A stretch of DNA of 64,000 bases, taken from assembly GCA_947594425.1 (NCBI GenBank), contig CANQED010000005.1, positions 62,001 through 126,000 of the forward strand. Reading direction: 5' to 3'. Both the position numbers and the translations under genes were made by a program. The stretch comes from an uncultured Ruminiclostridium sp. (GTDB lineage: Bacteria; Bacillota; Clostridia; Oscillospirales; Ruminococcaceae). The stretch's first letter is position 1. Every line of letters begins with the position of its first letter. Under the pieces are notes generated by a model. It saw only the letters and a list, made by a program, of their open reading frames with translations, was not told the origin of the DNA and did no database searches. Of this stretch, positions 9,626 to 16,355 are shown piece after piece.

Positions 9626-10057
9626 TTATTTCGGCTCGCCAAAAATATTGTGCATTGACTGTTCGGTCACCACCCACTGCTTGCCAAACTTTTTTATATC
9701 GATATTTTCTACTAATCTGCCGTTAGACACAGCCTTGCGCAAAGTGCTGTCGTCTATATGCCACCTTTCGGCAGCCTCGGCAAACGACAACAATCCGTCA
9801 AATGGCGAGATGTACGGCTCGGAATTTTCCCACAGCTCATACTCGGAAATATCTATATCCTCATTCCACGATACACCGCAGCCTCCGCAGTCCACCTTGA
9901 CCAATTGAAATATATCGGGATTATTTAATTCTTGATACCAGTCGAATTGAGAAAACAGCTGCTTTACATCATAACGCTTAATTACGCCGTTAGTAAATAT
10001 AACGATTATATTTAGGTCGTTTGCGGGATATACGGCTTTAACCTTAATTTTTTCCAT
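9626..10057 (-). CDS. DUF2442 protein with C-terminal helix-turn-helix
   Basis: The protein has 143 residues. The first 80 or so match the DUF2442 pattern (VYPANDLNIIVIFTNGVIKRYDV, then the short WNEDIDI segment). The end (LSFAEAAERWHIDDSTLRKAV, KKFGKQWVVTEQSM) is an excisionase/MerR-like HTH_17 helix-turn-helix. The ATG at 10057 has GGAGG at a normal distance. The gene stands alone with its own promoter and terminator. Palindromic sites within and just downstream of its promoter (10118-10127 and 10153-10166) suggest autorepression. The target is unknown, and a role as an antitoxin-like regulator without a visible toxin is possible. Confidence 0.75.
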   Translation of the reverse strand: MEKIKVKAVYPANDLNIIVIFTNGVIKRYDVKQLFSQFDWYQELNNPDIFQLVKVDCGGCGVSWNEDIDISEYELWENSEPYISPFDGLLSFAEAAERWHIDDSTLRKAVSNGRLVENIDIKKFGKQWVVTEQSMHNIFGEPK

Positions 10058-10117
10058 TGTGGCGCCTCCTTTATAATTGTTAAGACCGACTGTTTATTAT
10101 TCCGCAGGGTTTTATAA

Positions 10118-10127
10118 TCACGGTACC
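10118..10127. promoter_or_regulatory. Candidate operator (TCACGGTACC)
   Basis: It shares TCACG and TACC with the palindrome at 10153-10166 and lies just downstream of the probable start of transcription of the DUF2442-HTH gene. Confidence 0.4.
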
Positions 10128-10146
10128 TTTTTCTCTCTACACATAT

Positions 10147-10175
10147 ATTATATCACGATACCGTGAATTTATCAA
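10147..10175 (-). promoter_or_regulatory. Promoter with palindromic operator for the DUF2442-HTH gene
   Basis: On the minus strand TTGATA (10170-10175), 17 bp, TATAAT (10147-10152). The spacer contains the palindrome TCACGATACCGTGA (10153-10166), so a repressor bound there would block polymerase. Confidence 0.7.
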
Positions 10176-10257
10176 TACGTTTTATAAATAAAATTCGCAC
10201 AAATTTCCTAATAGATTTTTGTACGTATTATAATTATGCGTTTTTCATAACACCCAA

Positions 10258-10302
10258 CAAAAAATCCCCCGCACCCCGCCGCAGCGGTTTACAAGGGATC
10301 TT
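10258..10302 (-). terminator. Terminator downstream of tRNA-Leu
   Basis: On the minus strand a GC-rich fold beginning ATCCC and ending GGGGGAT is followed by TTTTTTG. Confidence 0.55.
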
Positions 10303-10310
10303 GCATTTAT

Positions 10311-10397
10311 TGGTGCGGGTAACAGGACTTGAACCTGCACAGCCTTGCGACCATATGGACCTGAACCATACGCGTCTGCCAATTCCGCCATACCCGC
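10311..10397 (-). tRNA. tRNA-Leu (anticodon CAG)
   Basis: The minus strand folds as a class II tRNA. The 7-bp acceptor stem GCGGGTA/TACCCGC is followed by A and an encoded CCA. The D arm contains GGCAGACGC. The anticodon loop TTCAGGT is closed by TATGG/CCATA. There is a long variable arm and a T arm with GGTTCAAGTCC. The anticodon CAG reads CUG leucine codons, which are frequent in the genes here. Confidence 0.96.
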
Positions 10398-10427
10398 ATA
10401 TATCGCCGCCTCTGCGCGGCATTTAAT

Positions 10428-10456
10428 ATTGTAACATATATTTTTAAAAAAATCAA
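10428..10456 (-). promoter_or_regulatory. Promoter of tRNA-Leu
   Basis: On the minus strand TTGATT (10451-10456), 17 bp, TACAAT (10428-10433), about 30 bp before the mature 5' end. Confidence 0.8.
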
Positions 10457-10490
10457 CCCCTTTTTTCAAATTTTTATCATTTACAAACGC

Positions 10491-10520
10491 TTGACAACCT
10501 TAGCCCCTTTATGCTACAAT
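10491..10520 (+). promoter_or_regulatory. Promoter of the repeat-protein gene
   Basis: TTGACA (10491-10496), 18 bp, TACAAT (10515-10520). Because it overlaps the first ATG-like codons of the long open frame, translation must begin further downstream. Confidence 0.8.
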
Positions 10521-10544
10521 AAAATCGACACGGGGACGACACCC

Positions 10545-10614
10545 ATAGAAAAAAACGAATGCCGCAAAACCGAATATCGATGCGCAGAGGGGGAGATACC
10601 CATAGAAAAAAACG
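10545..10614 (+). repeat. Short direct repeat of the translation initiation region
   Basis: The motif ACCCATAGAAAAAAACG, preceded by a G-rich run, occurs twice 54 bp apart in the same frame, encoding PIEKN both times. It looks like a local duplication of a ribosome site plus ATA. Confidence 0.6.
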
Positions 10615-12080
10615 TAGCTGTGACAGATGTAAACGGACGAATTATCGGCTCTACTTACCCGAAAAGGGCAAAGGGACTTGTAAAGCAAGGTCGGGCAGAG
10701 TATGTCGACGACCGAACGATACGTCTGAAATTTGCTCATGCTCCGACCGTAATAAATAATACGGAGGATTTAACAATGAGTAAAGTTATTAATTTTAACG
10801 CAAGAGAATTTGGCTTGGATAAAAGCGCCACGAACAACTTAGGCGAGAGAGTGTTCATCACAACACCGCTCGGCACAGCGGAAGAAGTATGGGAGATAGG
10901 CGACTGGATGTGGAACTGGTCGCAGATCGCGGCGAAAATGACGCTGCAAAAGAATACCGACTATCTTCTGCGATTTGCCATGCTCGGCGGTATAAACGAC
11001 ACCGGCGACGCGGTATCGCAGGCGGTGATATATGCGACGGACGGCTATGACACGCCCGAGCAAGGGTATGAGGAAAGGCAGATATACGCGCTTGATAAAA
11101 GCCGCTATCAGCCCGTAATAAGCAAGAGCGACAACGGCGGCGGCCTGCTGAGGCTGTTCGAGATACCCTTTAATACGGGCGAACACGAGCGGTATAAAAT
11201 TTTATTCGTCGCCATGCACGCAAAGGCAAGCTTTTTCGCCCCGCGGGAATACACCGCATACGAGCCGCTAAAGGACCTCACCTATAACGAGTGGTGGGAA
11301 AACCGCCGCAAGCTGCTGAACGGGCAAAACAACCACAAAGACGGTCTGTACGCGGATATGTCGGGAACAAATATTTCACTCGGTTCTATCCAAAAGCTTA
11401 TGAGAGAAATGCCGTCGGACGCGTATATTGATCTAAGCGGCTGCAATGTTTACGTTGACGCCGAAGAAGATATCGGCGACCGGTCGAATGGCAATTCCGG
11501 CGAACAGCCCGAAGCTAAAGATGAGAGCAGCCTTTACACCGAGCGGCAGTTCGCCGAGTTTCTAAAGAATATCGGCAACGGCGCGGCAGTGACTAAGCGC
11601 TTTATCATCAATGCGGACGATGGCGAAACATACGATATCGGCGCGTCCGTCGACGGGGCGGTAATAGACCTGTCGGCCTCGCGGCTTACCGCGAGGGCGT
11701 TTTCTATGATAGCAGGCAAGCTCGGTGACGGCTGCGATGTGGGCTTGACCGGCATTACCGTTACCGACGAGGGCATAGGCAATATGTACCCCTGCGGCGG
11801 CAAGAGCGACGGGGCGATAATAGACCTGTCGGGCTCGCTGCTTACCGCGAGAGCGTTTTCAATGATAGTGAGAAAGCTCGGTGACGGCTGTGTGGTGAAA
11901 ATGACCGATATGACAGTCACCGCCGACGGCATAGACAATATGTACCCCTGCGGCGATAAGAGCGACGGTACGGTCATCGACCTTACAAACTCGACGATAC
12001 CGCAAAAGGCGCTTGAGCTTTTAAACGAAAAGAGCGGCGACGGCTTCGTTCTGACGACCGACAATGTAATAGTCAAATGA
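10602..12080 (+). CDS. Uncharacterised protein with YPKRAKGLVK-type N-terminus and C-terminal 52-residue repeats
   Basis: The frame is continuous to the stop at 12078-12080. The N-terminus (VTDVNGRIIGSTYPKRAKGL, then VKQGRAEYVDDRTIRL) resembles a short module I recall at the start of clostridial hypothetical proteins. A middle region (INFNAREFGLDKSA) follows, then a solenoid-like tail (VIDLSASRLTARAFSMI, GDGC, ITVT, MYPCG). Start choice is hard. The strong site GGGGGAG at 10589-10595 sits 6 nt before ATA at 10602. The first conventional start, GTG at 10620, has no ribosome site at a useful distance. ATG at 10776 has GGAGG but would drop the N-terminal module. Function unknown; no signal peptide is visible. 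It has its own promoter and terminator. Confidence 0.6.
   Translation: MEKNVAVTDVNGRIIGSTYPKRAKGLVKQGRAEYVDDRTIRLKFAHAPTVINNTEDLTMSKVINFNAREFGLDKSATNNLGERVFITTPLGTAEEVWEIGDWMWNWSQIAAKMTLQKNTDYLLRFAMLGGINDTGDAVSQAVIYATDGYDTPEQGYEERQIYALDKSRYQPVISKSDNGGGLLRLFEIPFNTGEHERYKILFVAMHAKASFFAPREYTAYEPLKDLTYNEWWENRRKLLNGQNNHKDGLYADMSGTNISLGSIQKLMREMPSDAYIDLSGCNVYVDAEEDIGDRSNGNSGEQPEAKDESSLYTERQFAEFLKNIGNGAAVTKRFIINADDGETYDIGASVDGAVIDLSASRLTARAFSMIAGKLGDGCDVGLTGITVTDEGIGNMYPCGGKSDGAIIDLSGSLLTARAFSMIVRKLGDGCVVKMTDMTVTADGIDNMYPCGDKSDGTVIDLTNSTIPQKALELLNEKSGDGFVLTTDNVIVK
11655..12077 (+). repeat. In-gene tandem repeat, 156-bp unit
   Basis: Unit 1 is 11655-11810, unit 2 is 11811-11966, and a diverged third unit is 11967-12077. 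Units 1 and 2 are roughly 80 percent identical in DNA by eye and encode 52-residue repeats with IDLS, LTARAFSMI, KLGDGC and NMYPCG. Confidence 0.8.
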
Positions 12081-12111
12081 TCCTGTAAAGAACTTTACTT
12101 AAAATTATCAG

Positions 12112-12147
12112 CGGCGCGGCTTTGAAAATAGGCTGCGCCGTAGTTTT
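12112..12147 (+). terminator. Terminator hairpin, copy 1 of a repeated element
   Basis: GGCGCGGC (12113-12120) pairs with GCTGCGCC (12132-12139) and is followed by TAGTTTTTAT. A near-copy lies at 13002-13040. Confidence 0.75.
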
Positions 12148-12181
12148 TATCAGAAATACATTTCCATCCCTGTTGCAATTG

Positions 12182-12210
12182 TTGACAAAATGAAAACTTT
12201 ATGATACAAT
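12182..12210 (+). promoter_or_regulatory. Promoter of the AAA ATPase gene
   Basis: TTGACA (12182-12187), 17 bp, TACAAT (12205-12210). The -10 region resembles that of the upstream gene (CTTTATGNTACAATAA in both). Confidence 0.8.
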
Positions 12211-12254
12211 AAGTCCCATAAAGAGACTTGCAAAGCAAAGCACGGAGCGTTAAT

Positions 12255-12971
12255 ATGGACGATTTATATATCAGCGGGTTTAGATTCAAGGATAATTTAC
12301 CGAAATATTCATATCTGAATAATCTGCCTGTTGTAAAATACTTAAAAAATAATAATGAAATGCTGTTTGATAAAAATATCGTTTTCTTTGTCGGAGAAAA
12401 CGGCAGCGGCAAATCGACGCTTATCGAAGCGCTCGCGATAGCTTACGGCTTTAACGCCGAGGGTGGGTCGAAAAACTTTAATTTTTCCACCCACAGGGTC
12501 CAATATGATTTGCCCGACAGTATCACATTATTCAGGAGCGCCTATCCCAAAGACGGCTTTTTCTTCCGCGCCGAGAGCTTTTACAATGTGGCGACAAATA
12601 TAGACGAAATAGAGGTCGGAGGGTACGGAGATATATCGCTCCACGCCCAATCCCACGGCGAGAGCTTTATGTCGCTGTTTTTCAAAAGATTTAGAGGAAA
12701 AGGTTTATACCTGCTCGACGAGCCCGAGGCCGCCCTCTCCCCCTCTCGGCAGATGAGCCTTTTAGCGCATATAATTAAGCTGTCAAACGACTCTCAGTTT
12801 ATTATCTCTACTCACTCTCCCATTCTGCTCGCGTGTCCTAATTCTCAGATATTCCAATTATCCGACGACGGCATTTCGGAGGTATCCTACAGCGACATCG
12901 AGGCGGTGCAGATATATAAGCAATTCTTAGATAACCCCGAGAGGATGGTCAAATACTTAACGGAAGATTAG
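12255..12971 (+). CDS. Stand-alone AAA/ABC-type ATPase (AAA_15/AAA_21 family)
   Basis: The protein has 238 residues. The ATG at 12255 has GGAG 7 nt upstream. The P-loop GENGSGKST, a signature-like stretch (HGESFMSLF), Walker B (GLYLLDEPEAAL) and H-loop (ISTHSPIL) are all present, so it should hydrolyse ATP. It lacks membrane segments and the linked permease of a transporter. Such single ATPases resemble RloC/OLD-like and toxin-type ATPases, but there is no nuclease domain here. It is not in an operon: it has its own promoter and a terminator nearly identical to the one before it. Cytoplasmic; specific role unknown. Confidence 0.85.
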   Translation: MDDLYISGFRFKDNLPKYSYLNNLPVVKYLKNNNEMLFDKNIVFFVGENGSGKSTLIEALAIAYGFNAEGGSKNFNFSTHRVQYDLPDSITLFRSAYPKDGFFFRAESFYNVATNIDEIEVGGYGDISLHAQSHGESFMSLFFKRFRGKGLYLLDEPEAALSPSRQMSLLAHIIKLSNDSQFIISTHSPILLACPNSQIFQLSDDGISEVSYSDIEAVQIYKQFLDNPERMVKYLTED

Positions 12972-13001
12972 TTTTTATGGTAATGATACATTCAATAACA
13001 A

Positions 13002-13040
13002 ACGGCGCGTCTTGAAATAGGCTGCGCCGTAGTTTATTTA
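13002..13040 (+). terminator. Terminator hairpin, copy 2 of a repeated element
   Basis: ACGGCGC pairs with GCGCCGT around a TTGAAATAGG-type loop, followed by AGTTTATTT. Loop and right arm match the copy at 12112-12147 almost exactly. Confidence 0.7.
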
Positions 13041-13057
13041 TACAGCGGTAGGAAAGC

Positions 13058-13939
13058 TTAACCCTTATCCCCTATCATTTCCGCAATAACCTCGCATATA
13101 TCCCCGTTTATGCAAATGCTGCGCGCGGCTATCTCCTCGGGCGCGTACGCCTCGCCGAAATTGACGCACGCGTACACCGCGCGCGGGTTTTGCACGGTCA
13201 TTTTCCAAAAGGGAAATTTGATGATAGCGGGCGTATTATACCCTACCCCGAGCTCTAAAAACAACACCCGCCGACCGTCGATTTTTCGTAAAAAGTCCTC
13301 ATACCGCCCCGCCGCCGCATGCCACCCCTCGTCCTCGACAAATTTATCGTCGCTGCGCAAATTCATCGTCATGGGCTTGCCGCACCTCGGGCATTTGGGG
13401 ATAAGCTCGATAGGTATCCTCATATTTTCCTGCCGCTCAAAACACTTTGTGATAATTTCTTCATTGTCGTAAGTCTTTTGGCAACAAGGCTCTGAGCACT
13501 GAAAAAGCCCGTAATCCCCCTGCGTGTAGAATAAGCGGCTCTTGTCAAAGCCCGCCTTTTGGAATTGATGGTCTACGTTGGTGGTTATGACAAAATAATC
13601 CTTGCCGTCCGCAAGCTCAAACAGCCGCCTATACGTGCCGTTGTCTACGTCGGTATAGCGGTTGATGAAGATATACCGAGACCAGTACGCCCAAAATTCC
13701 TCAGGCGTTTTAAAGGGGAAAAATCCGCCCGCGTACATATCCTTAAAGCCGTATTTTTGCGCAAAATCGCCGAAATATTTCTGAAAGCGCTCGCCCGAAT
13801 AAGCAAATCCCGCCGCGGTCGAAAGTCCCGCGCCCGCGCCGATAACTACCGCCTCGGCGGCGCTCAGCGCATTTTTCAGGCGGTCAATTTCCTCCGAGTA
13901 ACCGCCCGTATATTTCATAGTCCCTTTGCAAAAAGACAT
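13058..13939 (-). CDS. Class M sirtuin (SirTM), predicted protein ADP-ribosyltransferase
   Basis: The protein has 293 residues. The NAD-binding motif GAGAGLSTAAGF (34-45) and TTNVDHQ (119-125) are present. The canonical sirtuin catalytic His-Gly is replaced by QGDYG (140-144). N121 and Q140 have the same 19-residue separation as the Asn/Gln pair described for class M sirtuins. Zinc cysteines lie in CSEPCC and CPRC. Class M sirtuins add ADP-ribose to a protein and are encoded with a macrodomain that removes it. That partner is immediately upstream and overlaps this gene by 56 bp. GAGGTGAT precedes the ATG at 13939. The usual targets, a GcvH-like protein and a lipoate ligase, are not in the window. 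It belongs to the Rrf2-controlled operon. Confidence 0.88.
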   Translation of the reverse strand: MSFCKGTMKYTGGYSEEIDRLKNALSAAEAVVIGAGAGLSTAAGFAYSGERFQKYFGDFAQKYGFKDMYAGGFFPFKTPEEFWAYWSRYIFINRYTDVDNGTYRRLFELADGKDYFVITTNVDHQFQKAGFDKSRLFYTQGDYGLFQCSEPCCQKTYDNEEIITKCFERQENMRIPIELIPKCPRCGKPMTMNLRSDDKFVEDEGWHAAAGRYEDFLRKIDGRRVLFLELGVGYNTPAIIKFPFWKMTVQNPRAVYACVNFGEAYAPEEIAARSICINGDICEVIAEMIGDKG

Positions 13940-14645
13940 TGAATATCACCTCGATATCGTGATTTTTGAGAAATTCTCTTACAGTCTGCACGGCTATTTC
14001 TGCCGCCCTTTCCTGCGGAAAGCCAAACACTCCCGTAGAAATACAGCAAAACGCTATACTCTTTATCTTATTCTTTACGGCTATATCAAGGCAGCTATTA
14101 TAGCAGCTCTCGAGCAGACGGCAGTGTTCGTCGGTGAGCTTTCCCCCGACGATAGGACCTACCGTGTGTATCACATACTCGCACGGCAGGTTGTAGGCGG
14201 GCGTGAGCTTTGCCGAGCCCGTGGGCTCTTCGTGCCCCTGCGCCCGCATAATTTCATCGCACGTATACCGCAATCTCACGCCTGCAAATGTGTGTATGCA
14301 ATTGTCTATACAGCTGTGCAAGGGCTGCCAGCACCCCGTCATACCCGAATTAGCGGCGTTAACTATCGCCCCGCACTTAAGCGTGGTTATATCGCCCCGC
14401 CATAGATAAATTCTATCCTCGACGGGCGTAAGCTCGGCGATATCCGTAACGCCCATATTATTTATATATTCGGTGAGAAATTCGTCCTCGGCTTGTAAAT
14501 ATTCCTCGCTCGGCATAGCGGCGGGTCGGACATTTACAAACCCCCTGTAGAGCCGAAATTTATCGTTCTCATCCTCGGGGATATTTATTTTTTCGCTTCT
14601 CTCCGAAAGAAGATAGCTTATTAAGTAATCAAGCTTGCCGTGCAT
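13884..14645 (-). CDS. Macrodomain ADP-ribosyl hydrolase, zinc-type, sirtuin-linked
   Basis: The protein has 253 residues. After an N-terminal helical extension comes the macrodomain: GDIT (84-87), NAAN (96-99), a Cys/His-rich loop GCWQPLHSCIDNC (104-116) typical of zinc-containing macrodomains, HTVGP, and STGVFGFP. The family removes ADP-ribose from proteins modified by SirTM. The ATG at 14645 has AGAGGAG at about 8 nt and lies just after the stop of the upstream gene (14650), indicating coupling. The 3' end overlaps the sirtuin gene. Confidence 0.9.
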   Translation of the reverse strand: MHGKLDYLISYLLSERSEKINIPEDENDKFRLYRGFVNVRPAAMPSEEYLQAEDEFLTEYINNMGVTDIAELTPVEDRIYLWRGDITTLKCGAIVNAANSGMTGCWQPLHSCIDNCIHTFAGVRLRYTCDEIMRAQGHEEPTGSAKLTPAYNLPCEYVIHTVGPIVGGKLTDEHCRLLESCYNSCLDIAVKNKIKSIAFCCISTGVFGFPQERAAEIAVQTVREFLKNHDIEVIFNVFLQRDYEIYGRLLGGN

Positions 14646-14649
14646 ATTT

Positions 14650-15270
14650 TTATCTCCTCTCAACCGCGCCAACAGGGCATATTTGAGCGCAATTTCCGCA
14701 ATGCAGACAATTGGGCTGACGGATAACCGCTTTTTTATCCGCAATATCAATACAGCTCTGCGGGCAATTCAATAGGCAAGAACCGCAGCCGATACAGCCT
14801 TCTGTCACAAAATATCCTTTTGCCGTATTTTCCGCGCCGCCGAAAGAAAAGCTATCACGCTCAATAGGCTTCTTTGACAGGTCGAACCACTCACCTATCC
14901 CCTCATATACCCGAAATACCGTTAGAGCCTTTCTGCTTTCATCGGTCGGATAGATCTCAAGCATATAAGGATTATTTTCAAGCAAGACAGGCAGCATATC
15001 CGCGCCTATTTCTCTTACTTTTCCGCGAATTGACAAGGCGGTGCAATTCATAGTATTTTCGCCTTTCATACCCGATAACGCAATATAGCCGTTATCCTTT
15101 AACCGCTGATAGAAATTCTTTCCTTTTGCCGTCAAAAAATAAAGACCGTTCTCGTCCGCATACATCATATCTATTACGCAAGTGACAGGCAGACCGCATT
15201 TATCGACCGTTGCAACGACCGTTGAATGTATCTGCTCGACAATAAACTTCAAATAATCATTTGCTGTCAT
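14650..15270 (-). CDS. Pyridoxamine-oxidase-like flavoprotein fused to a 2x[4Fe-4S] ferredoxin
   Basis: The protein has 206 residues. Residues 1-140 match the split-barrel FMN-binding fold of the pyridoxamine 5'-phosphate oxidase family (STVVATVDKCGLPVTCVIDM). The end carries two ferredoxin clusters, CIGCGSCLLNCP and CLHCGNCAQICP. It is therefore a cytoplasmic flavin/iron-sulfur electron-transfer protein, probably a reductase; the substrate is unknown. The ATG at 15270 has GGAGGG upstream. It is the second gene of the Rrf2 operon, in the place where other SirTM operons carry flavin oxidoreductases. Confidence 0.85.
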   Translation of the reverse strand: MTANDYLKFIVEQIHSTVVATVDKCGLPVTCVIDMMYADENGLYFLTAKGKNFYQRLKDNGYIALSGMKGENTMNCTALSIRGKVREIGADMLPVLLENNPYMLEIYPTDESRKALTVFRVYEGIGEWFDLSKKPIERDSFSFGGAENTAKGYFVTEGCIGCGSCLLNCPQSCIDIADKKAVIRQPNCLHCGNCAQICPVGAVERR

Positions 15271-15320
15271 AATACCCTCCTTGAAAAAATGTAACAAGAA
15301 TATGTCGGCACGCTCTGTTT

Positions 15321-15752
15321 TTATTCTTCATCAATGATTTTTCTTGTGTCAGCGAACACTTCTGCAAGTGTCGTCTCTTTCATCTCATTTTCCATAGCCG
15401 CCTGTATCGTGTCTATCTTCCCGTCCATCACCTTATGGATGGTGCGCCCGACGGGGCACTGAGGGTTGGGATTTTCGTGAAAATGGAAAAGCGCCTCTTC
15501 CCTTTCGACCGCCTTAAATATATCGAGCAAGGTTATCTTATCGGCGGGTCTCGCAAGATACGCGCCGCCTACTCCCGCCTTTATTTCCACCAGCCCCGCC
15601 GCCGACAGCTGACCCAAGATATTTCTTATAATAACGGGGTTGACATTGATACTGCCCGCAAGAAAATTAGACGTCACCTTTTGGCTGTCCTCAAACATCG
15701 CTATACACAACAGTATGTGCGTCGCTATCGTAAACCTCGATGAAAACTGCAT
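15321..15752 (-). CDS. Rrf2 family transcriptional regulator
   Basis: The protein has 143 residues with an N-terminal winged helix (NVNPVIIRNILGQLSAAGLV) and the Rrf2 wing and dimer helix (GVGGAYLARPADKITLLDIF). The three-cysteine iron-sulfur loop of IscR or NsrR is absent: only a single Cys lies in PNPQCPVG. It is closer to the YwnA-type members that sense without a cluster. It heads the operon with the flavoprotein, macrodomain and sirtuin, and diverges from the cupin gene. Three inverted repeats of TGTAA/TTACA in the shared control region make it the likely repressor of both directions. Confidence 0.9.
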   Translation of the reverse strand: MQFSSRFTIATHILLCIAMFEDSQKVTSNFLAGSINVNPVIIRNILGQLSAAGLVEIKAGVGGAYLARPADKITLLDIFKAVEREEALFHFHENPNPQCPVGRTIHKVMDGKIDTIQAAMENEMKETTLAEVFADTRKIIDEE

Positions 15753-15777
15753 ATATATGCCCCCATTCTATTAATTC

Positions 15778-15806
15778 AGTGTAGCATATTTTCGTTGTAA
15801 TGTCAA
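15778..15806 (-). promoter_or_regulatory. Promoter of the Rrf2-flavoprotein-macro-sirtuin operon
   Basis: On the minus strand TTGACA (15801-15806), 17 bp, TACACT (15778-15783). The -35 box lies inside operator 1. Confidence 0.85.
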
Positions 15807-15816
15807 CACCTACAAC
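15794..15816. promoter_or_regulatory. Rrf2 operator 1
   Basis: GTTGTA and TACAAC face each other across 11 bp and cover the -35 box of the Rrf2 operon promoter. Confidence 0.65.
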
Positions 15817-15855
15817 TCTCGGCATAAAAATTTGTGCAGGTATACAAAAATACGT

Positions 15856-15874
15856 TGTAACTATTGACATTACA
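15856..15874. promoter_or_regulatory. Rrf2 operator 2
   Basis: TGTAA-N9-TTACA, 19 bp, covering the -35 box of the cupin promoter. Confidence 0.65.
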
Positions 15875-15892
15875 TCCAAACCGTGGTATGAT
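15864..15892 (+). promoter_or_regulatory. Promoter of the cupin gene
   Basis: TTGACA (15864-15869), 17 bp, TATGAT (15887-15892). Operator 2 overlaps the -35 and operator 3 lies just past the -10. Confidence 0.85.
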
Positions 15893-15897
15893 ATGGT

Positions 15898-15916
15898 TGT
15901 AACCGAAAGAGTTACA
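15898..15916. promoter_or_regulatory. Rrf2 operator 3
   Basis: TGTAAC-N7-GTTACA, a 19-bp inverted repeat at the start of the cupin transcript. It has the same outer spacing as operator 2. Confidence 0.65.
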
Positions 15917-15941
15917 TCAATATTTCTCGGAGGTATTAACT

Positions 15942-16295
15942 ATGAGCAATTTTAGCAAGATATCCGTCGGCGAGGACGCAAGGACAGAGCTGCACGACAA
16001 GCTTAATCTGACGGGCGCGGAGATAAGCGTCAACAATCTTCCTGCGGGTGCGGGCGTGCCTTTTGTGCATTCGCATAAGCAAAACGAGGAGATATACGCC
16101 ATCCTCTCCGGCAAGGGCAAGGCTGTTATAGACGGAGAGACAGTCGAGCTCAGCGCGGGCGACTGGGTAAGAATTTCGCCTAAGGCTAAAAGGCAATTTT
16201 TCGCCGCCGATAATTCGGGCATAAGCTACATCTGCATACAGGTAAAGGAAAATTCTCTCGAAGAATACACCGCCGCCGACGCAGAGATAGGCTGA
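15942..16295 (+). CDS. Small single-domain cupin
   Basis: The protein has 117 residues. The two cupin motifs are visible: PFVHSHKQNEEIYAILSGKG (metal ligands H, H, E) and the second strand set around LSAGDWVRISPKAKRQFFA. The second-motif histidine is replaced by Arg/Gln, so the metal site may be altered. The ATG at 15942 has GGAGG 8 nt upstream. It is divergent from and apparently co-regulated with the Rrf2-sirtuin operon. Cytoplasmic; substrate unknown. Confidence 0.88.
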   Translation: MSNFSKISVGEDARTELHDKLNLTGAEISVNNLPAGAGVPFVHSHKQNEEIYAILSGKGKAVIDGETVELSAGDWVRISPKAKRQFFAADNSGISYICIQVKENSLEEYTAADAEIG

Positions 16296-16317
16296 TAAAT
16301 CAAATTTATAAACAATA

Positions 16318-16350
16318 AAGCTCGGACTAAGTCAGCCCGAGCTTGTTTTA
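16318..16350. terminator. Terminator between the cupin and NSS transporter genes
   Basis: AAGCTCGG (16318-16325) pairs with CCGAGCTT (16337-16344), followed by GTTTTATT. It serves the cupin gene and may also serve the converging transporter operon. Confidence 0.75.
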
Positions 16351-16355
16351 TTCTA

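Noticed and set aside
10163-10469. Small frames on both strands near 10.3 kb
   Set aside because: They overlap the tRNA-Leu gene, its promoter and terminator.
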